Source: Neobacillus rhizophilus
Lineage (GTDB): Bacteria > Bacillota > Bacilli > Bacillales > Cytobacillaceae
Direction: 5' to 3'
DNA: 64,000 nt
Assembly (NCBI RefSeq): GCF_018343535.1
Contig: NZ_JAGYPF010000005.1
Location: 434,001 to 498,000, forward strand
Shown: positions 1 to 8,966 of the stretch, in pieces
Layout: each line of letters opens with the position of its first letter
Numbering within the stretch: the first letter of the stretch is position 1
Notes under the pieces: generated by a model
Database searches by the model: none
What the model saw: only the letters and a program-made list of their open reading frames with translations
Told to the model about the DNA's origin: nothing
Translations under genes and position numbers: made by a program

Positions 1-2
1 TA

Positions 3-1676
3 TCTATATTGTCGCTTACCAAAGGTTCACATATGGTAGAACTTTACTATGAAACCAGTGCTGTTCTAATCACCTTAATCATATTAGGAAAGCTTTTTGA
101 AGCAAGGGCAAAGGGACGATCCTCAGAGGCAATCAAAAAATTGATGGGGCTCCAAGCCAAAACGGCTACTGTAAACCGCGATGGCCGCGAAATGGAAATC
201 CCGATAGAAGAAGTTATTCTAGGGGATATTCTTTACATTAAGCCGGGTGAAAAAATTCCTGTTGACGGTAAAGTCATAGAAGGGCAATCCGCAATCGATG
301 AGTCAATGCTGACCGGTGAAAGTGTTCCGGTTGATAAAAAAATTGGCGATGAAGTCATAGGGGCTACGCTGAACAAAAACGGCTTCCTAAAAGTTGAAGC
401 AATAAAGGTTGGCCGTGATACCGCTTTAGCACAAATTATTAAAGTGGTTGAAGAGGCCCAGGGCTCCAAAGCCCCGATTCAAAGGCTTGCCGACAAAATA
501 TCTGGAGTATTTGTTCCAGTTGTCGTGACCATTGCTGTGATAACCTTTATTATCTGGTATTTGTGGGTAGAACCCGGTAATTTCGCTGAAAGCTTAGAAA
601 AAATGATTGCCGTTTTAGTTATCGCCTGTCCGTGTGCTTTAGGCTTGGCGACACCTACTTCTATCATGGCTGGTTCAGGCCGTTCGGCTGAATATGGAAT
701 CCTCTTTAAAGGTGGCGAACACCTGGAAATAACTCACCGTATCACAACAGTAGTTTTGGATAAAACAGGCACAGTCACAAATGGGACACCAGTGTTAACA
801 GATTTCTCCCATACCAATTCCATCACTGAGGAAGAATTTTTAACCTTGGTTGGTTCTGCTGAAAAGCAATCAGAACATCCGCTTGCACAAGCTATCGTGC
901 AAGGTATTAGGGAAAAGGGGCTTCAACTAAAAGAGCCAGCCGAATTCGAAGCCATCCCGGGCTTCGGAATAAAGGCCGCAGTGGATGGAAAGCAATTATT
1001 AATTGGTACTAGAAAGTTAATGACGAACTTTAATGTGGAAATAGATTCAGCACTTTTACAAATGGAGGAGCTGGAAAGAGCCGGGAAAACAGCGATGATA
1101 ACGGCTATCGACGGACAGTATGCTGGAGTTGTAGCGGTTGCGGATACGATTAAAGGAACCTCCAAAACGGCCGTCAGCCGCCTCAAAAAGATGGGTCTTG
1201 AGGTTATCATGATTACTGGTGATAATCAGCAGACAGCAAAGGCCATAGCTGGCCAAGCAGGAATTGAAACCATCATCGCAGAGGTTTTGCCTGAAGGAAA
1301 AGCAGCAGAAATTAAAAAGCTACAAGCGGAAGGCAAGAAAGTGGCAATGGTCGGGGACGGCATTAATGATGCACCTGCTCTCGCCGTGGCAGATATAGGA
1401 ATGGCCATCGGGACAGGCACCGATGTCGCCATGGAAGCGGCTGATATCACGCTCATTCGCGGCGACTTAAACAGCATTGCAGATGCAATTTTCATGAGCA
1501 AAAAAACAATCACAAATATAAAGCAGAACTTATTCTGGGCGATGGCCTACAATTCCTTGGGCATTCCGATTGCAGCCCTTGGGTTCCTAGCTCCTTGGCT
1601 AGCTGGGGCAGCAATGGCATTCAGTTCGGTGTCTGTGGTCTTTAACGCACTTAGATTACAAAAAGTTAAACTATAA
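3..1676 (+). CDS. copA: Copper-translocating P-type ATPase, C-terminal part (5' end outside window)
   Basis: P1B-type ATPase that exports Cu(I) across the membrane at the cost of ATP. The frame is open to the left edge, so the N-terminal metal-binding domains and first membrane helices are missing. Visible in order: actuator-domain TGES (312-323), the transmembrane metal motif CPC (628-636), the phosphorylation motif DKTGT (759-773), the nucleotide-binding HP dipeptide in SEHPLAQAI, and the hinge GDGINDAP (1353-1376). The protein ends normally after the last helix pair. CPC and GDGINDAP point to the CopA group rather than Cd/Zn exporters. A terminator follows, so it is separated from the two-component genes downstream. 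Confidence 0.93.
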   Translation, partial: SILSLTKGSHMVELYYETSAVLITLIILGKLFEARAKGRSSEAIKKLMGLQAKTATVNRDGREMEIPIEEVILGDILYIKPGEKIPVDGKVIEGQSAIDESMLTGESVPVDKKIGDEVIGATLNKNGFLKVEAIKVGRDTALAQIIKVVEEAQGSKAPIQRLADKISGVFVPVVVTIAVITFIIWYLWVEPGNFAESLEKMIAVLVIACPCALGLATPTSIMAGSGRSAEYGILFKGGEHLEITHRITTVVLDKTGTVTNGTPVLTDFSHTNSITEEEFLTLVGSAEKQSEHPLAQAIVQGIREKGLQLKEPAEFEAIPGFGIKAAVDGKQLLIGTRKLMTNFNVEIDSALLQMEELERAGKTAMITAIDGQYAGVVAVADTIKGTSKTAVSRLKKMGLEVIMITGDNQQTAKAIAGQAGIETIIAEVLPEGKAAEIKKLQAEGKKVAMVGDGINDAPALAVADIGMAIGTGTDVAMEAADITLIRGDLNSIADAIFMSKKTITNIKQNLFWAMAYNSLGIPIAALGFLAPWLAGAAMAFSSVSVVFNALRLQKVKL

Positions 1677-1681
1677 TTTTT

Positions 1682-1711
1682 AAAAGGCTGACACAGAATT
1701 GTCAGCCTTTT
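1682..1711 (+). terminator. Rho-independent terminator after copA
   Basis: AAAAGGCTGACA pairs with TGTCAGCCTTTT around a 6-nt loop, ending in a T run, a few bases after the copA stop. Confidence 0.85.
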
Positions 1712-1776
1712 CCTGCGTTTTCACCATTGTCAGCAAGTATACTTTACTTATCAAAAAAGCAATCAGGTGATTCCAA

Positions 1777-2487
1777 ATGAACCAAATCTTATTGATTGAG
1801 GATGAACGAAGCGTATCAGATGTAATCAAAGCCTATTTAGAGAAGAACGGCTACAAAGTCTACTGGGCTGGCAATGGCTCAAAAGGATTGGAAATCTTTA
1901 AATCAGCGAATATAAACCTTGTTATTCTCGATCTGATGCTCCCCGATATGGCCGGCGAGGACGTTTGCAAAGGGATGAGGGAAACATCAAATGTCCATAT
2001 TTTTATGCTGACAGCAAAAGGCTCTTTAAATGACCGTGTCGAAGGTTTAAATATGGGTGCCGATGAATATCTAGTTAAACCCTTCAGTCCACGGGAATTG
2101 ACAGCAAGAGTCAATGCCCTTTTCCGCAGATTAAACGGCACAAACTCATCAGTCTGTATGATTTTTGATGATGGGAACTTATCCATTCATTTTGAAAAAA
2201 GGCTGGTTACCGTGAGGGGAGAAGAAATCCCGTTCACACCGATTGAATTTGATATCCTCTGGGCATTAGCGGCTAGTAAAGGCAAGGTGTTATCAAGAGA
2301 GCAGCTAATTCGGAAGGTATATGGTGAAAATTTTGATGGCTTTGATCGGACTATTGATGTCCATATCAAAAATATCCGCAAGAAAATTGAAATGGATACG
2401 AGAAACCCAAAATATATTATCACAGTCCTGAAAGCAGGCTATAAATTTGGCGGTGAGCAAAAATGCATTCCATTAGCCGCAGATTAA
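1777..2487 (+). CDS. OmpR/PhoB-family response regulator
   Basis: Cytoplasmic DNA-binding response regulator of 236 residues. The receiver domain covers about residues 1-115, with acidic pair E8/D9, phosphoacceptor D52 in the VILDLMLPD stretch, T79 and K101 in LVKPF. A winged-helix Trans_reg_C domain covers about 135-230. It precedes the sensor kinase gene, and the two frames overlap by 25 nt, implying translational coupling. The signal is not evident from sequence; the neighbouring copper ATPase makes a metal or envelope-stress role possible, but a terminator separates them. The last residues (after about 228) are unusually extended and simply run into the kinase start region. Confidence 0.93.
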   Translation: MNQILLIEDERSVSDVIKAYLEKNGYKVYWAGNGSKGLEIFKSANINLVILDLMLPDMAGEDVCKGMRETSNVHIFMLTAKGSLNDRVEGLNMGADEYLVKPFSPRELTARVNALFRRLNGTNSSVCMIFDDGNLSIHFEKRLVTVRGEEIPFTPIEFDILWALAASKGKVLSREQLIRKVYGENFDGFDRTIDVHIKNIRKKIEMDTRNPKYIITVLKAGYKFGGEQKCIPLAAD

Positions 2488-3839
2488 GTTTATTTTTTAC
2501 TGCTTGCACCATTGCCTCTATCCTGCTTGTGACATTGACTGTAAATCTTACTGTTACCAATAAATTTAATCAATACATGATGGACATTCAAAACAAAAGG
2601 TACGAAAGAATTATAGCCTACTTTGAAGATGCCTATAAAAAAGATGGCAGATTAACAGAAAACACCGGAATTGAACTCATGCATGAGGCCTATATGGGCA
2701 ATTATTGCATTACGTTAAGGGACCAGCATGAGCAAACGATTTGGGGAATGGACCCGAAGGAAATCAAAAAACAGTTAAACATGGGGACAATGCCAGTCCA
2801 GCAAAAAGGAGTTTATACGACAAAGACATTTAAGCTTAAAGAGGGAGATAAAGTAGTAGGCTATGTGGATATCGGTCAGTATTCTTCTGTTCTCTTAACG
2901 GAGGAAGATCAAAACTTTAAATCGTCCATTAATAAAAGCATAATTGCCAGCGGACTGTTGACCCTCATTATCATTACTGGTTTAAGCCTCTATTTTTCGA
3001 AGCAATTTTCGAGTCCTATTAAGGAAGTGGCCAAGCTTTCTGTTGACTTGTCCAAGGGGAATTTTAACAGTAAATCCGTTGTGAAAAGCAACATTCATGA
3101 GCTAGAGGACTTGCGAAAAAGTGTAAACATATTGGCTGGTAAATTACAGTTTCAGGATATGCTCAGACAGAGATTAATCTCCGATATTTCACATGAAATA
3201 AGGACACCGTTAAATGTCCTGCAAAACAATCTAGAGGCCATGATTGACGGGGTATATCCAGTTACGCAAGAAAAGCTTCATTATCTAAATGAGGAGGTAA
3301 TCAGGTTTGGCAGGCTGATTAACAACTTAAATGTCTTAAAGGAATTTGAGTCTGAAAGCACCAAGCTGAGTTATGAAATCATCGAACTTGATCAATTGCT
3401 TCTGGAGCTTTGTCATGATTTTCATGCACCTTCTGAAAAGAAAAAACTTAAAATCGATTTCGTCATTCAACCGGATAAAAAGTTTTCAATTACTGGAGAC
3501 AAAGATAAAATCAAGCAGGTATTTGTTAACCTGCTGGCAAATGCTATTAAATTCACAACTGCAGGCGGCAGGATTCTTGTCCAATTATATGAAAAGAATG
3601 ATGATATTATTGTGGAAGTAGTTGATACCGGCATTGGTATTAACAAAGAGGATCTCCCTTTTATTTTCGAAAGATTGTACAGGGGAGATAAAAGCAGGCA
3701 GGAAATTGAGGGAAATGGAATTGGCCTGACCATTGTTAAAAACATCTTACAACTGCACGATGCCTCCATCGAAGCAGAGAGTGAAGAAGGAATAGGTAGT
3801 AAATTTACCATCTGTTTTCCGAAAATAAAAAAGCCTTAA
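2463..3839 (+). CDS. Membrane sensor histidine kinase
   Basis: Partner kinase of the preceding response regulator, 458 residues. It has a helix at about 8-30, an extracytoplasmic sensor region of about 125 residues, a second helix at about 160-180, a HAMP linker, and a HisKA domain with the H-box SDISHEIRTPLN (His near 244). The HATPase_c domain shows an N-box (NLLANAIKF), G1 (DTGIGI), F box (FERLYRGD) and G2 (GNGIGLTIVK). All catalytic motifs are intact. The ATG at 2463 lies inside the regulator gene. The sensed ligand cannot be assigned. The stop codon is embedded in the terminator hairpin. Confidence 0.93.
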   Translation: MHSISRRLSLFFTACTIASILLVTLTVNLTVTNKFNQYMMDIQNKRYERIIAYFEDAYKKDGRLTENTGIELMHEAYMGNYCITLRDQHEQTIWGMDPKEIKKQLNMGTMPVQQKGVYTTKTFKLKEGDKVVGYVDIGQYSSVLLTEEDQNFKSSINKSIIASGLLTLIIITGLSLYFSKQFSSPIKEVAKLSVDLSKGNFNSKSVVKSNIHELEDLRKSVNILAGKLQFQDMLRQRLISDISHEIRTPLNVLQNNLEAMIDGVYPVTQEKLHYLNEEVIRFGRLINNLNVLKEFESESTKLSYEIIELDQLLLELCHDFHAPSEKKKLKIDFVIQPDKKFSITGDKDKIKQVFVNLLANAIKFTTAGGRILVQLYEKNDDIIVEVVDTGIGINKEDLPFIFERLYRGDKSRQEIEGNGIGLTIVKNILQLHDASIEAESEEGIGSKFTICFPKIKKP

Positions 3840-3868
3840 GCGCCCAAATAGGGTCTTAAGGCTCTTTT
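3832..3868 (+). terminator. Terminator overlapping the kinase stop codon
   Basis: AGCCTTAAG pairs with CTTAAGGCT around a 14-nt loop, followed by CTTTTT. The TAA of the kinase gene lies in the left arm. Confidence 0.75.
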
Positions 3869-3941
3869 TAGCTAATAAGAAAGTATAAATTCAACTACGC
3901 GTCTGTCATCGTCCTAACGGACTCGCCAATCGGCCAGTTTT
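3868..3941 (+). repeat. Dispersed repeat, copy a (short form, plus orientation)
   Basis: About 75 bp starting TTAGCTAATAAGAAAGTATA and ending in a near-palindrome of the type CTCGCCAATCGGC. It matches copies at 20571-20677 (minus), 29068-29173 (plus) and 40922-40996 (plus). Like the 40922 copy it lacks the right arm of the AT-rich hairpin seen in the two long copies. It fills the gap between the kinase terminator and the 3' end of efp. Confidence 0.8.
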
Positions 3942-3950
3942 AATTTACAA

Positions 3951-4508
3951 TTAAGCTCTTGATACGTAAGTACCTTCAGCTGTGTTGATGATCAAGCGAT
4001 CACCTTGGTTAATGAAGAAAGGAACCTGAACGACAAGGCCGGTTTCCATCGTTGCCGGCTTGGAGCCGCCTGAAGCAGTGTCACCTTTAATGCCAGGCTC
4101 AGTTTCAGTTACTTCAAGTTCAACCGTATTTGGCAGCTCAACTCCAAGTGTTTCGCTTTGGAACATCATGATATGAACTTCCATGTTTTCCTTTAAAAAC
4201 TTTAATTCATATTCAATGCTTGTTCCAGGCAGTTCAACCTGCTCGTAGGACTCCATGTCCATAAACACGTGTTGGTCGCCGCTTGCATACAGATACTGCA
4301 TTTTACGGTTATCAATTTGTGCTTTTTCTACTTTTTCACCGGCACGGAATGTTTTTTCCTGCATGGCTCCGGTACGCAGGTTACGCAATTTGGAGCGGAC
4401 AAACGCTGCTCCTTTACCAGGCTTTACGTGCTGGAAGTCCATGACGCGCCAAAGGCCGCCATCCACTTCAATGGTTAATCCAGTACGGAAATCGTTAACA
4501 GAAATCAT
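3951..4508 (-). CDS. efp: Elongation factor P
   Basis: Translation factor that binds between the P and E sites and relieves ribosome stalling at polyproline stretches. The 185 residues match the usual length. Three beta-barrel domains are expected, and the N-terminal KOW-like domain shows HVKPGKGAAF with Lys32 at the loop tip, the residue modified with 5-aminopentanol in B. subtilis. The ATG at 4508 is chosen because AGGAGG lies 8 nt upstream; a TTG two codons earlier is too close to that site. It is 21 nt downstream of the Xaa-Pro peptidase gene, an operon conserved in Bacillus. Confidence 0.97.
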   Translation of the reverse strand: MISVNDFRTGLTIEVDGGLWRVMDFQHVKPGKGAAFVRSKLRNLRTGAMQEKTFRAGEKVEKAQIDNRKMQYLYASGDQHVFMDMESYEQVELPGTSIEYELKFLKENMEVHIMMFQSETLGVELPNTVELEVTETEPGIKGDTASGGSKPATMETGLVVQVPFFINQGDRLIINTAEGTYVSRA

Positions 4509-4529
4509 TGGCAAATCCTCCTAAAATAG

Positions 4530-5591
4530 TTACAAAATAATTAAGTCTTTTGTAGAATGTGTGAGCCTTTCGTTATGATCCTTCGTAATAAGCGTATCGT
4601 CTTCAATTCTAACGCCGCCAAGTCCAGGAATATAAATGCCTGGTTCACAAGTTACAACCATACCTGGTTCTAAGATAATGTCAGATTTTAATGAAAGAGC
4701 CGGTCCCTCGTGAACCTCAAGCCCGATCCCATGTCCGGTTGAATGTCCAAAGTACTCTCCGTACCCTTTCTCTGTTATGTAGTCCCGAGTTAAAGCATCC
4801 GCTTCTTTTCCTGTCATTCCAGGTCTGAAACCATCGATGCCGCGTAATTGAGCTTCGAGGACAATCTGATAAATTTCTTTCAGCTTGGCGTCAGGCTCGC
4901 CGACAGCAACAGTCCTTGTAATATCGGAAACATACCCTTTATAATAGGCACCAAAATCAAGGGTGACCATATCCCCTTTTTCAATGACCTTGTCAGAGGC
5001 AACACCATGTGGAAGAGCCGAGCGATACCCTGAAGCGACGATGGTATCAAAGGAAGAAGATACTGCTCCGGCTTTTCTCATAAAGAATTCCAGCTCATTC
5101 GATACTTCCAGCTCCGTTTTTCCCGGGCGAAGGAAGTCTAAAATATGTTTAAATGCGGCATCAGCAATATCCGCTGCTTCCTTTAATATCTTAATCTCTG
5201 AATCGGTCTTTATCAAGCGTAACTTTTCGATTAATCCCGAAACAGGGACAAGTTCAGCTTCGACCTCTTTTTCATATACTTTAAAGGAGGAGTATGTTAA
5301 ATAGTCCTCTTCAAAACCTAATTTTTGAATCCCTAATTTTTTCGCCTGTTCAGCGACTTCTTTAGGAAGCGTATCTGAAAATTTAATGATTTCAAATCCT
5401 TCACATTGCTTTTGGGCTTGTTCAACATAACGAAAATCTGTAATAAATAGAGCTTTATCAGCACTGATTAAAACAATACCTGCTGTACCTGTGAAATTTG
5501 ATATGTAACGGCGGTTATAGGGGCTTGTAATAAGTATGCCATCGATTCCCTCTGCTGAAAAACTTGACCTTAATTTTTCTAATTTCTCCAT
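4530..5591 (-). CDS. yqhT: M24-family Xaa-Pro peptidase (YqhT type)
   Basis: Cytoplasmic dimetal peptidase predicted to cleave Xaa-Pro bonds of dipeptides or peptide N-termini. The product has 353 residues, the usual YqhT length. The N-terminal creatinase-like domain (about 1-130) is followed by the pita-bread catalytic domain. Metal ligands are visible as the Asp of TLDFGAYYKGYVSDITRT, His of the GHSTGHGIGLEVHE stretch, and the two Glu of TCEPGIY and VRIEDD. The start at 5591 has AAGGAGAG upstream and fits family length; the longer frame to 5630 has no good site. Cotranscribed with efp. Confidence 0.94.
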   Translation of the reverse strand: MEKLEKLRSSFSAEGIDGILITSPYNRRYISNFTGTAGIVLISADKALFITDFRYVEQAQKQCEGFEIIKFSDTLPKEVAEQAKKLGIQKLGFEEDYLTYSSFKVYEKEVEAELVPVSGLIEKLRLIKTDSEIKILKEAADIADAAFKHILDFLRPGKTELEVSNELEFFMRKAGAVSSSFDTIVASGYRSALPHGVASDKVIEKGDMVTLDFGAYYKGYVSDITRTVAVGEPDAKLKEIYQIVLEAQLRGIDGFRPGMTGKEADALTRDYITEKGYGEYFGHSTGHGIGLEVHEGPALSLKSDIILEPGMVVTCEPGIYIPGLGGVRIEDDTLITKDHNERLTHSTKDLIIL

Positions 5592-5669
5592 CGTGTCCAC
5601 TCTCCTTTTCCAATCCGTTAACGGACACAATCATTTTATCATAATCAAACTAATACGACTAATAACAGT

Positions 5670-6167
5670 TTAAGTGGCTGGTTCGTTTTTTTGTACTTCT
5701 TGATTTTGATATTCATAGCTGATCGAGTAACCAACGAAAATTCCATACAGAATATAGAGACAAAGGGAAGACAGGATGGTATCTCTGCTTAAATCGAAAA
5801 ATGGTTTCATCCCAGGAAAAAGGGGATTCAGAACAACAAAAACAATTAAAAATAATATGATTCCATACCCTAAGCCAATCCACATACCTTTCAGCTTTTT
5901 TAATAACGCATAATATAGGTAGGCTGCACCAACTGATAGCACGCCCATGATGAGAATGGACAAAATCGTTCCTTTCCAGCCATATTTCCAGTTCCCCAGC
6001 ATCCATGGTTCAAGGATTATATTTGGACGGATTTCTGTTAAACTAAAGTAGCATGCAAAAAAACCGACCGTTCCCCAAAAAACCCCTCCAAATAAACCAG
6101 TCCAAAAGACCATCACCGGTAGGGACATTGGCTTAGGGTATGTTCCCGTTTTTTTATCAGCAGCCAT
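5670..6167 (-). CDS. yqhR: YqhR-like integral membrane protein
   Basis: Small membrane protein of 165 residues with about four predicted helices (near 15-40, 65-85, 95-115 and 130-150) and a charged cytoplasmic tail. It resembles B. subtilis YqhR, whose function is not established. The ATG at 6167 follows GGAGG at a suitable distance; the ATG five codons earlier overlaps that site. It heads the yqhR-yqhT-efp unit. In B. subtilis a dehydroquinase gene (yqhS/aroQ) lies between yqhR and yqhT; it is absent here, with only about 80 nt between the genes. Confidence 0.8.
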   Translation of the reverse strand: MAADKKTGTYPKPMSLPVMVFWTGLFGGVFWGTVGFFACYFSLTEIRPNIILEPWMLGNWKYGWKGTILSILIMGVLSVGAAYLYYALLKKLKGMWIGLGYGIILFLIVFVVLNPLFPGMKPFFDLSRDTILSSLCLYILYGIFVGYSISYEYQNQEVQKNEPAT

Positions 6168-6403
6168 TAAAACAACCTCCATTACTTTTTGATACCAATT
6201 ATTTTCTGTCCAAAATAAATACCAATTTTATTATGCCCCTGTAACGACAATCCTTGCATAAAAAAATAATTTTCTAATTTAAATGGAAAACTTATGTCAT
6301 ATCCTAGAGGTTTTTTCGGTTTTCTAGTAGAATACATTTAAGTACATACAGATTTATCATTTCTGCTATCGTGCTACTTTTGCATAGGTTGGTGTTCTAG
6401 CTA

Positions 6404-7348
6404 ATGTCTAATACACAAAAGAATGTTTATGGCGGTCAAGCCGTGGTTGAAGGAGTTATGTTCGGAGGTAAACATCATTATGTTACTGCAATAAGGAGGA
6501 AGGACCATTCAGTCGAATACTTCCACCTGCCGCGTAAAACAAATCCTTATTTAACGAAAATTAAAAAAATTCCGTTTATTCGTGGAATCGTTGCTATAAT
6601 AGAAGCAAGTGCCAATGGTTCTAAACATTTAAATTTTTCAACTGAAAGATTTGATTTAGACCCAAAGGAGGATGACACCTTAAAGGAAAAAGAAGTTTCA
6701 AAATTGACGATGTACTTGGGTGTGGCAGTGATCGGGGTTATCTCATTTTTATTTGGCAAATTTGCCTTCACACTAATTCCTGTTTTCTTAGCGGAATTGA
6801 CAAGACCCATTTTTTCATCGGATTTTTCCCAGGTTCTGATCGAAGGACTCTTCAAGCTTATCCTTCTTCTTTCCTATATTTATTTTGTTTCCTTAACACC
6901 CTTGATTAAAAGAGTGTTTCAATATCATGGTGCTGAGCATAAAGTAATAAATACCTACGAGTCCGGAGTGGAACTAACTGTAGCTAATGTTCAGGCCCAC
7001 TCAAGGCTTCATTATCGCTGCGGAAGCAGTTTTATCTTATTTACTGTTTTTGTTGGTATCTTTGTTTATATGCTGGTGCCAACTTCGCCGCTGTGGTTGA
7101 GAATTGTTGACCGCCTTTTATTAATACCGGTTGTGTTGGGGATTTCCTTTGAAATCCTCCAATTTACAAATAAATTAAGAGACGTTCCTGTCTTAAAATA
7201 TTTAGGCCTGCCAGGTCTTTGGCTTCAGCTTTTTACAACGAAAGAGCCAAACGATGAACAGGTGGAAGTAGCCATTCTCTCCTTTAAAGAATTGTTAAGA
7301 AGAGAAGAGGAAACAGACAGATTCGTCAAACAAGAAGAAATTGTCTAA
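6404..7348 (+). CDS. yqhQ: DUF1385 membrane protein YqhQ
   Basis: A 314-residue DUF1385 protein. It opens with the family signature YGGQAVVEGVMFGGK and has about four transmembrane helices between residues 105 and 250. The loop FQYHGAEHKVINTYESG carries conserved His and Glu residues and is followed by HSRLHYRCGSSF, arranged as in a possible metal site. The biochemical role is unknown. It is transcribed divergently from yqhR over a 236-nt gap, the B. subtilis arrangement, and is followed by yqhP. Confidence 0.88.
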   Translation: MSNTQKNVYGGQAVVEGVMFGGKHHYVTAIRRKDHSVEYFHLPRKTNPYLTKIKKIPFIRGIVAIIEASANGSKHLNFSTERFDLDPKEDDTLKEKEVSKLTMYLGVAVIGVISFLFGKFAFTLIPVFLAELTRPIFSSDFSQVLIEGLFKLILLLSYIYFVSLTPLIKRVFQYHGAEHKVINTYESGVELTVANVQAHSRLHYRCGSSFILFTVFVGIFVYMLVPTSPLWLRIVDRLLLIPVVLGISFEILQFTNKLRDVPVLKYLGLPGLWLQLFTTKEPNDEQVEVAILSFKELLRREEETDRFVKQEEIV

Positions 7349-7414
7349 ATCGTTGTTAGGAAGTGTTTAAAAGAATAAAAAAATGCTTATGATGCTCTTA
7401 GGGAGGTGGCTTTC

Positions 7415-7795
7415 TTGAAAAATCGGACATCCGCATATATTGTGGGGGTACTTATTATCCTTGCTTTACTTGGGCTTTATGGTTCTTTTACGGCTGACCC
7501 GGCTGCATTTTTGCAAAAAATAGCTGTCTTCGTTTTAATTGGTTTGGTCATATATTTTGTTGTTCGCAAGTTTTCAAATTCGAGCCCTCAGAAAAAAGAG
7601 CAGCGGGCATTTCTTAAAGCAGCAAGAAGGTCTAAAAAACGCTTGCAGCATCGAAGTGGAGAGCCAAATGCAAAAGGTTCCACTTTAGGTACATTGACGA
7701 CATTAAAGAAAGGCAAGGCCAAAAAGAAACCTCCTGCCCATCTTACCGTCATTGATGGAAAAAAAGGAAAAAAGAAAAATCGGGCGTCTTTTTAA
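7415..7795 (+). CDS. yqhP: SA1362/YqhP-family small membrane protein
   Basis: A 126-residue protein with two N-terminal helices (about 5-22 and 32-50) and a strongly basic, Lys/Arg-rich cytoplasmic tail containing several KKGK-type runs. It resembles Bacillus YqhP and staphylococcal SA1362; function unknown. TTG at 7415 is preferred because GGGAGGTGG lies just upstream; the GTG at 7406 lies inside that ribosome binding site. The basic tail could contact nucleic acid or lipid headgroups, which is inference only. The stop is embedded in the terminator. Confidence 0.78.
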   Translation: MKNRTSAYIVGVLIILALLGLYGSFTADPAAFLQKIAVFVLIGLVIYFVVRKFSNSSPQKKEQRAFLKAARRSKKRLQHRSGEPNAKGSTLGTLTTLKKGKAKKKPPAHLTVIDGKKGKKKNRASF

Positions 7796-7816
7796 ACGCT
7801 CGATTTTTCTTTTTTC
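7775..7816 (+). terminator. Terminator after yqhP
   Basis: AAAAATCG.GCGT pairs with ACGCTCGATTTTT, followed by a CTTTTTT tract. The yqhP stop lies in the loop. Confidence 0.75.
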
Positions 7817-7827
7817 TAACTGCTTTA

Positions 7828-8712
7828 TTAATAACTCCATTTATTCAAGAATCTCTTCGCCCGTTCCCTGCCTAAGTTTACAAGCTCCTGTTTCTTTTCC
7901 TCGGTTAAATGAAATTCAATGGTCATTACCCCTTCTGTCGGGATAAATATAATATTTTCGGCATGTTTTTTGGAAATATATCTGGAATCGTGGGCATCCT
8001 TCATGGTTTCAAACAACGCCCCGAAAAGCTCAATCGCGTTGTTTATTTTATGCTTTTCATGTTCGTATTCACTTGGACTTAATTTGATGCCTAGGACAGG
8101 TCTTGTTTTTTTAATATTCTCCTGGTCAAAAAGCCACATTGGAAAATTACTTAATACCCCTCCGTCCACTAAAACATTAGTCCCTTCCTTTGCCCGTAAT
8201 CTTACAGGTTCAAAGAAATATGGGATGCTGCAGCTCATGCGGATGGCCTTGGCAATTGGAAAAGAGCCCGGTGAAATCCCGTATTTCGGTAAATCATCAG
8301 GTATAACAACCATTTGTCCGTTAGAAAGGTCTGAAGCGATAAACCTTAACGTATGAGGCGGTAAATCAGAAAATGTTCTTAATCCTTTGGCCTCTAATTT
8401 TATCCTAAGCCACTTTTCCAATTCGTTCCCTTTGTAAAGACCTAATCTCCAATAAAGTAACAGCCATTTGGCGAGTTTAAAAGGTATGATGGTTTTGCGG
8501 GTATCGAGCAGATTAGTTAGATCCACTTCGTCAATGAGCTGATAGATTTCTTTGCTTGTATAACCTGCGGCAATTAAAGCGGCTATTATGGAGCCAGCAC
8601 TAGTTCCAGCGACCCTGACAAATTTAAAACCGCGTTCTTCAATTTCTTCACACGCCCCGATAAGCGCAAATCCCTTTATTCCTCCTCCGGAAAAAACTCC
8701 ATCAATATTCAT
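7828..8712 (-). CDS. yqhO: Patatin-like phospholipase family protein (YqhO)
   Basis: Predicted acyl hydrolase of 294 residues. It has the patatin oxyanion loop GGGIKGFA (about 8-15), the nucleophile elbow GTSAG, and the catalytic Asp in DGGVLSNFP. The catalytic Ser-Asp dyad is complete. No signal peptide is seen, so it should act in the cytoplasm or at the inner membrane face. The start at 8712 gives the conserved beginning MNIDGVFSGGG with GGGAGTGG upstream; the ATG nine codons earlier lacks a good site. It converges on yqhP. The natural substrate is unknown. Confidence 0.9.
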   Translation of the reverse strand: MNIDGVFSGGGIKGFALIGACEEIEERGFKFVRVAGTSAGSIIAALIAAGYTSKEIYQLIDEVDLTNLLDTRKTIIPFKLAKWLLLYWRLGLYKGNELEKWLRIKLEAKGLRTFSDLPPHTLRFIASDLSNGQMVVIPDDLPKYGISPGSFPIAKAIRMSCSIPYFFEPVRLRAKEGTNVLVDGGVLSNFPMWLFDQENIKKTRPVLGIKLSPSEYEHEKHKINNAIELFGALFETMKDAHDSRYISKKHAENIIFIPTEGVMTIEFHLTEEKKQELVNLGRERAKRFLNKWSY

Positions 8713-8966
8713 GGCAGCCACTCCCAATGATGTACTCATTGTTACATCTTTAAGCGGCTGTTTTACAAAATAGTACGGGAGACAAGATAAATATTTTAGT
8801 GGATAATCTCGTTTGGGCAGCTTGATGGTTGTTCAAGAATTAGAAAAATTATGTCCACAAATTGGTCACCAGGCTCTCATTTTTCTTCATACCACCAACA
8901 TATCGGTTTTTTATACTTTAGCTATCAAGATGGTAAAGGGAATTCGTTTAAAGGCTGGTGGCCGCT

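Noticed and set aside
4255..5304. Plus-strand open frames inside efp and the Xaa-Pro peptidase gene
   Set aside because: They are antisense shadows of well-conserved minus-strand genes.
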